This document shows, piece after piece, positions 45,401 through 53,494 of a stretch of DNA of 64,000 nt (positions within the stretch are counted from its first letter, which is position 1; the number at the start of each line of letters is the position of its first letter). The position numbers were made by a program, and so were the translations under genes. The notes beneath the pieces are model-generated. The model was not told where the DNA came from. It did no database searches and saw only the letters and a list, made by a program, of their open reading frames with translations. The stretch is taken from NCBI GenBank assembly GCA_038237475.1, contig JBBRYS010000016.1, forward strand, positions 26,436 through 90,435, written 5' to 3'. Origin of the DNA: JAOAPY01 sp038237475. GTDB lineage: Bacteria; Acidobacteriota; Blastocatellia; Pyrinomonadales; Pyrinomonadaceae.

Positions 45401-45704
45401 CCGAAGGCAGACCATGAAAAAGCGTCACAGCACCCCATTGGTGCAAGCCGGTCACAGGCGTCGGTGATGGCGACGGAGATGGAGAAGGGCTTGGGGCGGG
45501 CGAAGGTTGCGGTGTTTCGTTTTGCGCGAGTGAGGCGAGAGCGAGCTGGAGCAGGCAGGTAAGAGCGACGAGAAGAAGACAAACTGAGACGAAGAGGCGG
45601 AAAGAAAATCCTGCACCGGGGCCGCGCTTAAGGCCCAGCCACGAACTATGTGACCTGGTTTTCAGGTGCCGGCCCGGTGGGCCTTCGTGCGGTGCATGCT
45701 TCAC
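42426..45704 (-). CDS. Propeller-type two-component sensor histidine kinase
   Basis: A 1092-residue sensor starting at GTG 45704. Signal/anchor helix near residues 34-60, then a Pro-Ser repeat linker (PSPAPSPSPSP). About 700 residues of two-component regulator propeller repeats (QDADGTMWFGTEAGLAKFD, LLVGTTKGLMVFDG) are followed by a Y_Y_Y-type domain near 740-820 (FQYAFLLTDNKD), a helix (STALAVLLLLALLALLWAIL), a HisKA_3 motif with His in IARDLHDQTLADLRR and a HATPase end (ADAKQVRLEL, GRGLANIRARA). It follows its response regulator by 6 bases. The ligand is unknown; relatives sense carbohydrates in other phyla. Confidence 0.92.
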   Translation of the reverse strand: MKHAPHEGPPGRHLKTRSHSSWLGLKRGPGAGFSFRLFVSVCLLLVALTCLLQLALASLAQNETPQPSPAPSPSPSPSPSPTPVTGLHQWGAVTLFHGLPSDRVHAIAQDADGTMWFGTEAGLAKFDGRRTQAVTDPALPGGRVLALQGDQDGSLWIGTDSGAARLAQGRFEQVNELSGKIINAIIAPERGHAIFATEQGMVYDCRIDPVGSAAEVEGVVRHEPADPGIKTKQLLSTPLQSAAVDQPGLLPLTSLTLFHKELLAGSSSRGILAIENGAAHPLELRPQSYFIRSLETDSQGALWVGSKSRKEESGFYKGPDAGRIVRGDTPTGAVTALRSGSHDDMWIGSDGRGVFHFTSSAPVVRFSFEGTLGGLRSDHVYAIFVDREEVVWFGTDRGVSRFDANAPRVETVGDNPESNFVRTLYQTAAGTVYCGTNRGLFLYDAKLKKWQAVVSLGRNIIYALSEDKSGRLLVGAASGFYVGAKPDREPGAADQSFGHIASASGAVDAAGSVRAITQFQGGIYIASFGRGLERLENGRARRVWPKEGTEAPEVLSLCADGERRLLVGTTKGLMVFDGRANVTAPGFDVLKDAAVRSIDQAGGGSIWVAGSRGVFLCEQDGNCQAAATGFDARSIVGRREANTREAWCATAGGGLLKILVDNTHGPMVSQLDVEQGLPSQNVFAVLQPSDVDDDLLIGTNRGVVRYRPGRVQPALLPTRIISKRVHQPDELRIGLKLEFPQNSLLLDVTATSSRTFPEQFQYAFLLTDNKDQVIKQKLSRDSQFTMEGLKPGKYKVTARAFTKDLVASAPLSFELNVAGAPFPWTSTALAVLLLLALLALLWAILERRRIARTSAALVVANRDLAGARLDLANEAERERRRIARDLHDQTLADLRRLLLITDNIPGGGAAAGVPGGGKTPFEPAAFRHEIESVSNEIRRICEDLSPSVLDNVGLAAALEWALGSAVAHLPPGKKFEYKVIADEEIEEQISLPPGERIQIYRIAQEIINNICRHSDAKQVRLELRLELQTMSPGALTMTIEDDGAFFSPEAGQIAGRGLANIRARAALIEADVVWARSAAGGTLFTLNKGNRT

Positions 45705-45710
45705 GCTTTA

Positions 45711-46487
45711 CTATCGCCGTGCCTTTCCGGCATCGCGCTTCTGTTCCTCAATGAACTTCTTACGGTCGCGCTCCAGCCACACATCCAACTCGCATGCCGC
45801 CTTTTCCAATTCATCATTATTTAGCAAGCCGCGCCGGAGTGCTTCAAAAAAAGCGCGCGTGCGAATGTTATAAGCGAGTTTGTCAAAGGCCTCGTGCTCG
45901 GTGCCTTCGGCCGTCGCTGTAAACAGCTTCTCATAAAGCGTAGCCAGGCGGCTTTCCACTCCGCGCAATGACAAACTGCACTTGCGCGCGATGGCCCAGT
46001 TGGAAAGACCGAGGGCCAGATAGTAAAGCGCCTCGGCTTCGAACTCCGTCAACAGCGGACGCTTGAAAGAATCCTTGAACGCCGGGTCGATCATGTCGGC
46101 GCCATCTTCAAGGACCGCGGCCACAAAACGAAGGAAGCGCGATTCAGGATTGTTCTTATGAATGAAACCGTAGGCCGGCGGCGGGTCCACTGACTTAACA
46201 ATCTTCCGAATTTCGTTGATGTAGACCTCGTGCGGAAACTGGGTCCAGAAGATAATGCGTGCTGTGGGAAAGTCTCGCCAGATCGCGCGCGCAGCTTTGA
46301 CACCTGAAAGTTTGGGCATCTGGATGTCGAGAATGCTGACTTCCGGCTGGTTCTCCAGGGCCAATTTGACGGTCTCCTCTCCATCGGCAGCTTCGACCAC
46401 CGGTCCGTGGGCCGGAAATTCCTTCTCGAGAATTTCTCGCAGGTAGTGGCGTTGGGCGACGTTGTCTTCGGCAATTAAGATGGACAT
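45711..46487 (-). CDS. Response regulator with LuxR-type DNA-binding domain
   Basis: A 258-residue regulator. The receiver domain (residues 1-125) has acidic residues in LIAEDN and phosphoacceptor Asp in VSILDIQMPKLSG. The C-terminal part contains a LuxR/NarL-type helix-turn-helix (LTEFEAEALYYLALGLSNWAIARK, SLRGVESRLATLY). It lies directly before the propeller histidine kinase gene in the same orientation and is its likely partner. A long tail of charged helices ends the protein (ELDVWLERDRKKFIEEQKR), which is unusual for NarL-type regulators. Confidence 0.9.
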   Translation of the reverse strand: MSILIAEDNVAQRHYLREILEKEFPAHGPVVEAADGEETVKLALENQPEVSILDIQMPKLSGVKAARAIWRDFPTARIIFWTQFPHEVYINEIRKIVKSVDPPPAYGFIHKNNPESRFLRFVAAVLEDGADMIDPAFKDSFKRPLLTEFEAEALYYLALGLSNWAIARKCSLSLRGVESRLATLYEKLFTATAEGTEHEAFDKLAYNIRTRAFFEALRRGLLNNDELEKAACELDVWLERDRKKFIEEQKRDAGKARR

Positions 46488-46694
46488 GATTGACTATCGC
46501 TTCCTCGGCGGCGGCAGCATATCTGGATCAGTTCCGGAGAATTGTACTTCATCAGAACTCCAGAGCATGGCCGGCGAAGCCTGCGTCAGTGTGATACCGG
46601 CGGCTGCGCGGGGCAATGTGGCTCGCCACAGTTATGTCAGGTGCTTGCTGGGGTCAGAGCGAGTTGGGGCCGCAAGATAAGACCGGATCAGCCC

Positions 46695-47468
46695 TTATGA
46701 CGACAGCAGCATCAGTCGCCTGTTTATTGACTCGAACAATCCGGTGGGTGATGTGTGCAGAAAAAAATGACCGCCGGGAACCATCGAGAGTTCGAATGCA
46801 GCAGTTGTTTGCAGTCGCCACGCCGCAATCTCTTTCTGCGAAACGTCAGGGTCCTCGAGCCCCCCGTAAGCTGACAATGGGACATCCAACGGCGGCTCAT
46901 CGCGATAGTCGTAGGTTTCGTCGAGTGCGAAGTCAGCCCGGATCATTGGTAAAATTAACTCTCGCAATTCCGTGTGCTCCAACACCTCGTCAGGCGTCCC
47001 CTTCAGTCGTTTCAGTTCGCTGATAAACTCGTCCTCGGGCAACTCGTAGCGCGGCGCACGGGTAGCTGGAATTTGTGGAGCGCGCCGTCCGGCGACAAAT
47101 AAATGAAGCGGTTGTTGAGCGGATTGCCGACGCAGCCGGCGCGTAAATTCAAATCCTATGACAGCGCCAAGGCTATACCCGAAGATGGCAAAAGGCTTGT
47201 TCATCAGGGGGCTGAGCGCTTCGGTCAGAGGCGGAACCAACTCGTTGATATGGGTGAAGTAGGGTTCGCTCAATCGCTCGGCGCGTCCGGGTAATTGGAT
47301 GGCACAAATCTCAACCTTTGGCAGGATGTGATTTGGCCACGGTCGAAATAGTAGTGCCGATCCCCCTGCGTACGGGAAGCAAAATAAGCGCAGCGCGGCG
47401 CTTGGGTTGGGCTTCGGAAAGTAAATCCAGGGCGAATGTCGCATTGATTCCAGTGGCAAGGCCGTCAC
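46695..47468 (-). CDS. Type II thioesterase (TesA/GrsT-like alpha/beta hydrolase)
   Basis: A 257-residue thioesterase of the type that edits mis-acylated NRPS/PKS carrier proteins. The N-terminus has the diagnostic LRLFCFPYAGGSA, then the nucleophile elbow GYSLGA, a downstream Asp, and the His in PGGHFFL. The GTG start at 47468 overlaps the TGA of the gene upstream (GTGA) so the two are coupled; an ATG at 47444 is an alternative. No NRPS, PKS or carrier protein gene is in the window, so it is an orphan here. Confidence 0.88.
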   Translation of the reverse strand: MTALPLESMRHSPWIYFPKPNPSAALRLFCFPYAGGSALLFRPWPNHILPKVEICAIQLPGRAERLSEPYFTHINELVPPLTEALSPLMNKPFAIFGYSLGAVIGFEFTRRLRRQSAQQPLHLFVAGRRAPQIPATRAPRYELPEDEFISELKRLKGTPDEVLEHTELRELILPMIRADFALDETYDYRDEPPLDVPLSAYGGLEDPDVSQKEIAAWRLQTTAAFELSMVPGGHFFLHTSPTGLFESINRRLMLLSS

Positions 47469-48025
47469 TTCGCCTTTTGCAGATCCTCAACCAACAGCAC
47501 TGGCTCCCAGGCGCGCGCAGTTATGGCCCTGCCGACATGGACCAAATAAACATCCACTACATCGCCACGCCTAAACGCTTTTTTGAATGGGGCTAATGAA
47601 TTCGTACGCACTGCCAGCCAATACTCTTTTCCGTCTTCAACAAAACGCATTTCTGTCTGGTAGGGGCGAGTGAACCCTTCCGGAAAGCCGGCGTAGAGCC
47701 GCGCCCACTGGTGCACCACTTCTTTCTTGATTCCGGGCGCCGAGCGCTTTGCTCCGGTGTAGGTTGCGCGGACTCGAGAAGGCAGAAGGTCGGAGTAAAC
47801 CCACAGGGTCTCTGCCTTATTACCCTTGCCGTTATCCGTTGTCTGACGTCCAGCGAGTTGCTTTAAAGAGCGAGCTTCATAATCCGCCGGCGTGCGAGCT
47901 CGCTTTGCTGTAACTCCGGTAGGCGCCTGTCCGTAGGCGAAGCTGTTCAATGAAGCGAGTAACAAAACCAGACGCAACCAGCGGGACGATGCCATGCGCA
48001 GAATCCGGCAATGATTAGTCATCAT
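47465..48025 (-). CDS. Secreted hypothetical protein coupled to a thioesterase
   Basis: A 186-residue protein with a signal peptide (WLRLVLLLASLNSFAYGQ); an ATG at 47995 could be the true start. The mature part holds a charged, mixed alpha-beta region (LWVYSDLLPSRVRATYTG, EYWLAVRTNSLAPFKK, DVVDVYLVHVGRA). Its TGA overlaps the GTG of a type II thioesterase gene, implying coupled translation of a secreted protein and a cytoplasmic enzyme, which is odd. No family recognised. Confidence 0.65.
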   Translation of the reverse strand: MMTNHCRILRMASSRWLRLVLLLASLNSFAYGQAPTGVTAKRARTPADYEARSLKQLAGRQTTDNGKGNKAETLWVYSDLLPSRVRATYTGAKRSAPGIKKEVVHQWARLYAGFPEGFTRPYQTEMRFVEDGKEYWLAVRTNSLAPFKKAFRRGDVVDVYLVHVGRAITARAWEPVLLVEDLQKAK

Positions 48026-48050
48026 AAAAAAGTCCAGCTGCTCCTAATCT

Positions 48051-48722
48051 TTAGTAACCGCTCTCGCGCTTCTTTACGGCGCCGGCCCCGGTCACATGCT
48101 GGTTGACAGTTTTGGGCTCACCGCTGTAAGTGATTTGCCCGATCCCGGAAACGTTGGCGTCCAATTGTTCGCTCGCATAGACCTCAACTTTGGCCGCGCC
48201 CGTCGAACTAACCTCAGCCTTCTGCGCGTGCAGGCTGTGAGCGTCGACTGATCCGGCGCCGGTCGTATGGATGTTGACATTCTTCGTCTCGCCAGCTGCC
48301 ACCACACTGGCGGCGCCCGTAGTCTTCAAAGTGAAGTTGTCATTCTTAACGCCCTGGATGCGAAACTTTCCTGCGCCCGTTGCGGAGATGCTCTCAAGAT
48401 CAGGGACTGAGACGTGAACGACGACTCCCTCCCGCGAGTTGTAATTCTGATCCGCTTTGAGGTAAAGGACGCCATCCTTCACCTCACTGTGAATTAAAGG
48501 CAGAATGTTATCGTCGGCTGAAATCTCAAGGCGTTCCGGTTTTTGGCAAACAGCGTCGAGCTCGAAACTTCCTTGAGTCTCGATTGCTTTGAAGGGCTGT
48601 ACTTCCCGCTGCTCAGTCTTGCGCACTCCCGAACCCGACACAGAGTGGAGATTTGAAAAGTGACATCCTGAAAGCGAGCCCGGCAGCGTTACCAGCGCAA
48701 TGATAAGGGAGAGTCTTTTCAT
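48051..48722 (-). CDS. DUF2807 (head GIN domain) lipoprotein
   Basis: About 223 residues from the ATG at 48722 with a GGAG site. The lipoprotein signal ends in LSGC. The mature part shows the repeating short-strand pattern of DUF2807 / head GIN domains (VVVHVSVPDLESISATGAGKF, NIHTTGAGSVDAHSL, KAEVSSTGAAKVEVYAS), a right-handed beta-helix-like fold. Ser/Thr-Gly-Ala turns recur every 18-20 residues. Members are envelope proteins of unknown role. Flanked by a secreted hypothetical and a zinc-ribbon protein gene on the same strand. Confidence 0.85.
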   Translation of the reverse strand: MKRLSLIIALVTLPGSLSGCHFSNLHSVSGSGVRKTEQREVQPFKAIETQGSFELDAVCQKPERLEISADDNILPLIHSEVKDGVLYLKADQNYNSREGVVVHVSVPDLESISATGAGKFRIQGVKNDNFTLKTTGAASVVAAGETKNVNIHTTGAGSVDAHSLHAQKAEVSSTGAAKVEVYASEQLDANVSGIGQITYSGEPKTVNQHVTGAGAVKKRESGY

Positions 48723-48771
48723 GATTGTTGTGCTCCAAAAAAAATGAGTCAACTCCAAAACAACTCAGTAG

Positions 48772-49257
48772 CTACTCTGGATCTTCTCGAAAGGCATGTG
48801 CAAGCGTGCGCGTAGTGTTTTCCGTAACACTGGAAACACCTTCCGGTGCAGTACGCAATTGCGATCTGCGGATCTCATTGGCCGGAATCATCGCAGGTTG
48901 AAACAGAGGCTCCTGAATTTGAGGAAGCTGTCCTGCCTGCTTGCGGTTGCGGCCGGCATCAGTCACACGCGATACCTGGCGCATCAGAAATAATTCCACC
49001 AGCGCGATGGTGACGAAACACATCAGCATGAAAAACACCACCACAGGTTCGCCGAGTTCAGCGCCTTTTTTTAAAGCTATGGCCCCGGCAAACGTGATCG
49101 CGAGACCAAAGATAGCCACCATGACTACGGCCGAAATCAAAAGACCAGTCGGCGTGTTCTCCTTCTCAATAGTCCGCTCTTTCGCCAGACTCGTACCGCA
49201 ACGATTACAGAAGCTGAGTCCGGCAGAAACCGGTGACCCGCAAGTGGCGCAATACAT
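48772..49257 (-). CDS. Zinc-ribbon membrane protein
   Basis: About 161 residues; the ATG at 49257 is chosen because GGAGGAG lies directly upstream, and the TTG at 49269 is inside that site. An N-terminal zinc ribbon (YCATCGSPVSAGLSFCNRCG) precedes two membrane helices (LLISAVVMVAIFGLAITFAGAI and VVVFFMLMCFVTIALVELFLM) and a polar C-terminus. This is a common acidobacterial architecture of unknown role. Similar to the zinc-ribbon protein at 37921 only in the ribbon. Confidence 0.8.
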   Translation of the reverse strand: MYCATCGSPVSAGLSFCNRCGTSLAKERTIEKENTPTGLLISAVVMVAIFGLAITFAGAIALKKGAELGEPVVVFFMLMCFVTIALVELFLMRQVSRVTDAGRNRKQAGQLPQIQEPLFQPAMIPANEIRRSQLRTAPEGVSSVTENTTRTLAHAFREDPE

Positions 49258-49348
49258 AAACTCCTCCAATACAACTACAAGGCTTAGTGCTGACCCTGTT
49301 AACCATAATCAGAACGGCCCATCAGAACCTGAAGTTCCCCTCATGTTA

Positions 49349-49453
49349 CAACAGGCGTTCAGAGTACCGACTTTAGTCGGGTCTTCCGAGAGTAAGAGTT
49401 GGGGTTCCGAGTTTAAATGCCCGCCTAAAGGCGGTACTCTAAACGCCTGTTTA
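49349..49453. repeat. Imperfect palindromic repeat element over the DUF445 gene's stop
   Basis: Outer arms read AACAGGCGTTCAGAGTACCG on the left and CGGTACTCTAAACGCCTGTT on the right, complementary except for one position. Each arm leads into its own small hairpin (CCGACTTTAGTCGG and CCGCCTAAAGGCGG). The right arm includes the TAA stop of the DUF445 gene. Confidence 0.8.
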
Positions 49454-51001
49454 TGGGCGCATATTGATCCAGGTCAGAATGGCTTGCCCTACACCAATCA
49501 TGAAGCCGATTGCGGCGCCGAAAAGTTCTATGGTCCGCAAGTGCTGCCCCGCCACGGACAGAATGAGCTTCTCTAATTTTTCCAGCGGATAGGCCGAGAC
49601 CTTGTTGCGCACCAGCCCGCCCACATCGAACTCAGCAATCGTGGCGGGCAGACGCTCACGCGCCGAGAGCGTGACCTTTTCCACCAGCGTGTCGGTGGCC
49701 CGTTTGACGGTGCGGTCGGAAACGTGATCGCCGAGACGGCCAATCGGCGCAATCAACAGCCGTTCGATCTGCGAACTCAGAATTCCGTTGATAGTGCGGG
49801 CAGTATCATCACGATTTATTAACGACAACAAACCTTTGGTAAGAAAAGTCTTTACTCGGGTGGCCGAATCGGGGGTCAGGTGCTCGAGCGTTGCTCCCAG
49901 CGTTTGCGGACGTAATCGTTCAATCGCTTCCGAAACGTACCTGGAAATTGAGCCGGAGAGCTCCTGGCTTTGCACCAGTTCGAGAATGCGTTGGGCCACC
50001 TGAGTCTTGATTAGTTCAAACCTTTCGGGCTCGATTTGTCCAATGATCTCGTTGAATGGCCGGGCCAGAACCTTGTCGATGGTGGCATTGAGAAAGGATT
50101 CCGCCTCCTGCTCAAAAGCAGGTCCGCGCAGGTACTCTTCGATCTTTTTTGGCAGCGTGTTGTTAACCAGTTCATCGACTTCACGGTGGATGCGCTCGCG
50201 CGAGATGAAGATCTTTTTGATCAGCGACAGCTGCTCGTAGTATTCGTCCACTTCTTTTTTGATGAGCGCGCCGATTTGCCGGCGGGTGTTCTGGCTGGTG
50301 GCGATGTCGGCAAGCTGGTGGACAATCGGAGGCACCTGCTGGCCCAGACGCTCTTTGAAGAAGCTTACCGTTTCGGGTGTCACCGTCTCAGCGAGAGTAG
50401 CGCCGCTGCGCGCCAGATCATCGAGGCGGCCACTAATGAAATCGCGCACGGTGCTTTCGAATCCCGCTTCGCTCACCAGGGTTTGAAATCGTTCTTCCAC
50501 GAAATTGATCAGCTGTGAAAAGGCCTGGTCTCCAACCGTTTCCGCCAGGCGGCGGGCCAATAATTCATCCAGTTGCCGATCGACAAAGCGTTCGATGGCG
50601 GTGGCTGTCTCTTCGCTCTTGAGCATGGCGGTGATGTATTCCGCCAACCGGTGTTGTAAGGAAAACACAGTATCCAGCACTGGCGCTCGGGCTGCGCTGG
50701 GCAGAGCATCGATAAACGAAGGGTAGACGGTGGCGAGCAGATCCTGAGTGTAAGACGTGACAAACCCCTCGACGCGGTCGCGCAGAAAATCCGTTTCGAA
50801 CAAAGCATTAAAAATGGTTTCCTGGGAAACCAGTTCAGTGCCGACGGCCTTGCCGATTGATTGAGCCAGCTTGTCGCGGTGCCGCGGAATCATTCCCTGC
50901 GGCCAGACGGTGATGCCCAGAAGCTTGAGAGGCTTATAAGGATGAAACAGCATCCAGATCGCCATCCAGGCGGCGCCATAGCCGTGCAGGGTAGCCAGCA
51001 A
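49451..51001 (-). CDS. DUF445 family membrane protein
   Basis: At least 516 residues of the DUF445 (YheB-like) family. The N-terminal membrane region includes AIWMLFHPYKPLKLLGI and PQGMIPRHRDKLAQSIG, the defining start of the family; a long helical domain follows, with a C-terminal helix (LFGAAIGFMIGVGQAIL) to re-enter the membrane. The TTG at 51001 lies inside the first membrane helix; in-frame coding continues upstream to about 51050 but has only ATC or ATT codons there, so the start is uncertain. The stop is within a palindromic repeat. Confidence 0.82.
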   Translation of the reverse strand: MLATLHGYGAAWMAIWMLFHPYKPLKLLGITVWPQGMIPRHRDKLAQSIGKAVGTELVSQETIFNALFETDFLRDRVEGFVTSYTQDLLATVYPSFIDALPSAARAPVLDTVFSLQHRLAEYITAMLKSEETATAIERFVDRQLDELLARRLAETVGDQAFSQLINFVEERFQTLVSEAGFESTVRDFISGRLDDLARSGATLAETVTPETVSFFKERLGQQVPPIVHQLADIATSQNTRRQIGALIKKEVDEYYEQLSLIKKIFISRERIHREVDELVNNTLPKKIEEYLRGPAFEQEAESFLNATIDKVLARPFNEIIGQIEPERFELIKTQVAQRILELVQSQELSGSISRYVSEAIERLRPQTLGATLEHLTPDSATRVKTFLTKGLLSLINRDDTARTINGILSSQIERLLIAPIGRLGDHVSDRTVKRATDTLVEKVTLSARERLPATIAEFDVGGLVRNKVSAYPLEKLEKLILSVAGQHLRTIELFGAAIGFMIGVGQAILTWINMRP

Positions 51002-51197
51002 TATCCAGGCGATCGCGTACTCAATTTTTTTGACGGTAAATGGATCGATGGCCGGTTTCCCCCGCGCTCTTCTGTGGCTGCTGGCTGATTGAAGTTATGC
51101 GATGCTAAACAGCACCGAGGGGTAAGGTCAAATCGGGCCCGCGCCCTCCCAGACAAATCAGTGCGAATAGTCTGCAGAATCGACGCGATCGGGAAGC

Positions 51198-52643
51198 TTA
51201 AGCCCCGGGCTTTATCCTGTCGGCCGCTCCCCGGGTTGGCTCGGTTTTGATTTCCAGAGAGTCCGCAGTCGGAGCCAATCGTCCCGGCCGCGCATATTTG
51301 TCCAGACCAAAACCCAGCGAGATCGTCGCCAGCAGGAATGCTGACGAGAAAAAGTACGGCGCCGAAACCCCGATATGATCAAAGGCCCAGCCAAAAAAGA
51401 GCGGGGCGATAATGCGGGAAATACCGCCATAAGTTTGTTGCATGCCCATGTAGAGTCCGCGCTCTCGGGGGGCTATGACCCGCGAAAGCAACGCCGTCAC
51501 GCAGGGAAAGGTAAAGGCCGTTCCGAGGGGGATGAGTGCTACAGCAATCGCCAGCATCCCGAGATTGCGCGAGAGCGGCATACCCAACACTCCGGCGGAC
51601 AACAGAATAATACCGAGACGTGAGAGGTTCGCTTCGCCCAGCCAATCGACCGCCCGACCCAGCAGCAGCACACGGGCAAACACCGAGATGGCGCCGACGT
51701 ACATAAAGAAGTACCCAATCGTCTGTTCCGTCACCTGAAAGCGAGCGTTCAGGAACAGCGCCAGCACTGAGAAGCTTCCCTGAAAGGCCCCAATCGCAAT
51801 TGCGTAGATCCAGATGAGACGCGATGAAGGTTCGCGCGCATGCGAGACGACCCGCCAGATCGTCTGCGTTGAGGTGCGCCTTACCTCGCCTGTCTGCGGC
51901 TGCTCTGTAAGATCACGCGACTCCTTCAGATAGCGAGCCACAAAGATCATATTCAGCACGCAAAGGGCGGCCGCGAAGATTCCCGGGGCCGCATGTCCCA
52001 TCTGCAGGGTCCCCGCTCCAGGCATCAGATCCCGCTTGCCGACGGTCAGTGCAAAGGAACCCAGCACCGGCCCGAGCGCGACGCCGAGGTTCGTGGTCGC
52101 CGACAACCAGCCCAACGCGCGCGCTCGATCCTTGGGGTCGGTGGAATCGGCCACGTAAGCCTGGATGACCCCGACTGTGCCGCCACCTGCGCCCTGCACA
52201 ATGCGAGAGAGGAAGAGGACCAGCAGAGAATGCGCGAAGCCGAAAATCAGGTAAGCAATAGCTGAAGCGCCGAGTGCGATGAGCAGCGTTGGCCGGCGGC
52301 CGACACGATCGGAGAAGTGGCCCCATAACGACGCGCTCAATAATTGCGCCAGGGTGTAAGCCGCGACAATGACAGCGACTATCATCCCAATCCCAAAATG
52401 CAGACCCATAAAGTCGACACCGGAACCGCCGAGAGTCTTTACGTAAAAGGGCAGGAGGGGAATGATCATCAACAGCCCCAGCATGTCCACAAACGCGGTG
52501 GCCATCAGCGTAAACAGCCTGGCCGGAATTTTTCTCACTTCACGCCAGAGCACGTAAAGCAGTCCAATGGCGATTGCGCCCAGGAGTAAGATCACCACGG
52601 GAGAATGAAAGGACTGGGCGATGTTTTGCTGAATGATGATCAA
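51198..52643 (-). CDS. Major facilitator superfamily transporter (TetA-like)
   Basis: About 481 residues if it starts at TTG 52643. Twelve or so membrane segments are seen; the loop 2-3 motif GHFSDRVGRRP and the TM5 motif LGPVLGSFA mark a drug-proton antiporter-like MFS member. An extra N-terminal helix (VVILLLGAIAIGLLYVLW) precedes TM1 (MATAFVDMLGLLMIIPLLPF). The frame extends to GTG 52760, but that part is antisense to a catalase fragment and is unlikely to be coding. Substrate unknown. Confidence 0.85.
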   Translation of the reverse strand: MIIIQQNIAQSFHSPVVILLLGAIAIGLLYVLWREVRKIPARLFTLMATAFVDMLGLLMIIPLLPFYVKTLGGSGVDFMGLHFGIGMIVAVIVAAYTLAQLLSASLWGHFSDRVGRRPTLLIALGASAIAYLIFGFAHSLLVLFLSRIVQGAGGGTVGVIQAYVADSTDPKDRARALGWLSATTNLGVALGPVLGSFALTVGKRDLMPGAGTLQMGHAAPGIFAAALCVLNMIFVARYLKESRDLTEQPQTGEVRRTSTQTIWRVVSHAREPSSRLIWIYAIAIGAFQGSFSVLALFLNARFQVTEQTIGYFFMYVGAISVFARVLLLGRAVDWLGEANLSRLGIILLSAGVLGMPLSRNLGMLAIAVALIPLGTAFTFPCVTALLSRVIAPRERGLYMGMQQTYGGISRIIAPLFFGWAFDHIGVSAPYFFSSAFLLATISLGFGLDKYARPGRLAPTADSLEIKTEPTRGAADRIKPGA

Positions 52644-53244
52644 GCTGTTACTAAACGACCTCGCCACTGGCGGCGCAATCAAGACCGAGCATGATACACC
52701 AGAGCCGGGTCCCTCACCGGATAAGATGCTGCAGGGTCGCTTATTCTCATATGGCGACACGCAGCGTTATCGTCTGGGCATTAATCACACGTCGCTGCCG
52801 GTAAATTGTCCGCATGCTGCCAAAGCCAGCAGTTATGCACGGGACGGCGCAATGCGTTTTGACGGCAACGAAGGTCGAGCGAAAAACTATGAGCCGAACA
52901 GCGTCGAGGGGCCGGTGCAGAGTAACGTACCGCTCAGCGCACCGCTGGAAATGCATGGCTTGTCCGGCTCCTGGCCTAACGAGCCACATGCCGAAGACAG
53001 TGATTTTGTGCAGGCGGGAGATCTTTACCGGCTGATGACTGAGGCAGAAAAGGTACGGCTGGTTGATAACATCGCAGCGGGATTGTCAGCCGTCAGTCGG
53101 CCCGAAATCGTCACACGCAGCATCTCTCACTTTCGCAACGCCGATCCGGATTATGGCGAGCGCATTGACCGGGCTGTGAAGGCACTACGCCCGGAGAATG
53201 TGGGTGCGGAAGTGACCGTCCAAACGAGCGAGGCAACCGAGTAA
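52633..53244 (+). pseudogene. Catalase remnant, C-terminal part only
   Basis: From about 52696 the plus-strand frame matches the end of monofunctional heme catalases: SPDKMLQGRLFSYGDTQRYR with the heme-ligand Tyr, LPVNCPH, RDGAMRFDGNEG and NYEPNS, then the C-terminal helices (DNIAAGLSAVSRPEI). The catalytic His and Asn and about two thirds of the enzyme are absent. The 5' break abuts the MFS gene, on the opposite strand. The frame has no internal stop, so the loss may be recent. It cannot be an active catalase. Confidence 0.8.
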
Positions 53245-53494
53245 TTTGCTTCGGCGATCCGGTAAGCCAGGCGACGGCGGATAAGCGGTTCAATCGTGCG
53301 CCGTCGCCAACGACAGTCTGGCCAGCTTGCCCTGCGAGAATCTGGCGATTGCTGCCAACGCGAGGCGTGACCTGACGGCGAGGTTCGTTAATTGTCAGCG
53401 AGCGCCCAGTTAACTCTGACAAAGAAATGGGCCAGCCCCAGAGGGGGACTGGCCCGGTTCGTCGCGAATGCGAGGCCATGGCGGCACGAGTGGT

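Noticed and set aside
45346..45582. Other frames opposite the histidine kinase's Pro-Ser linker
   Set aside because: Low-complexity repeats open long frames in all phases; these are shadows.
52644..52760. N-terminal extension of the MFS transporter frame
   Set aside because: It is antisense to catalase-like coding sequence and has no membrane or family signal.
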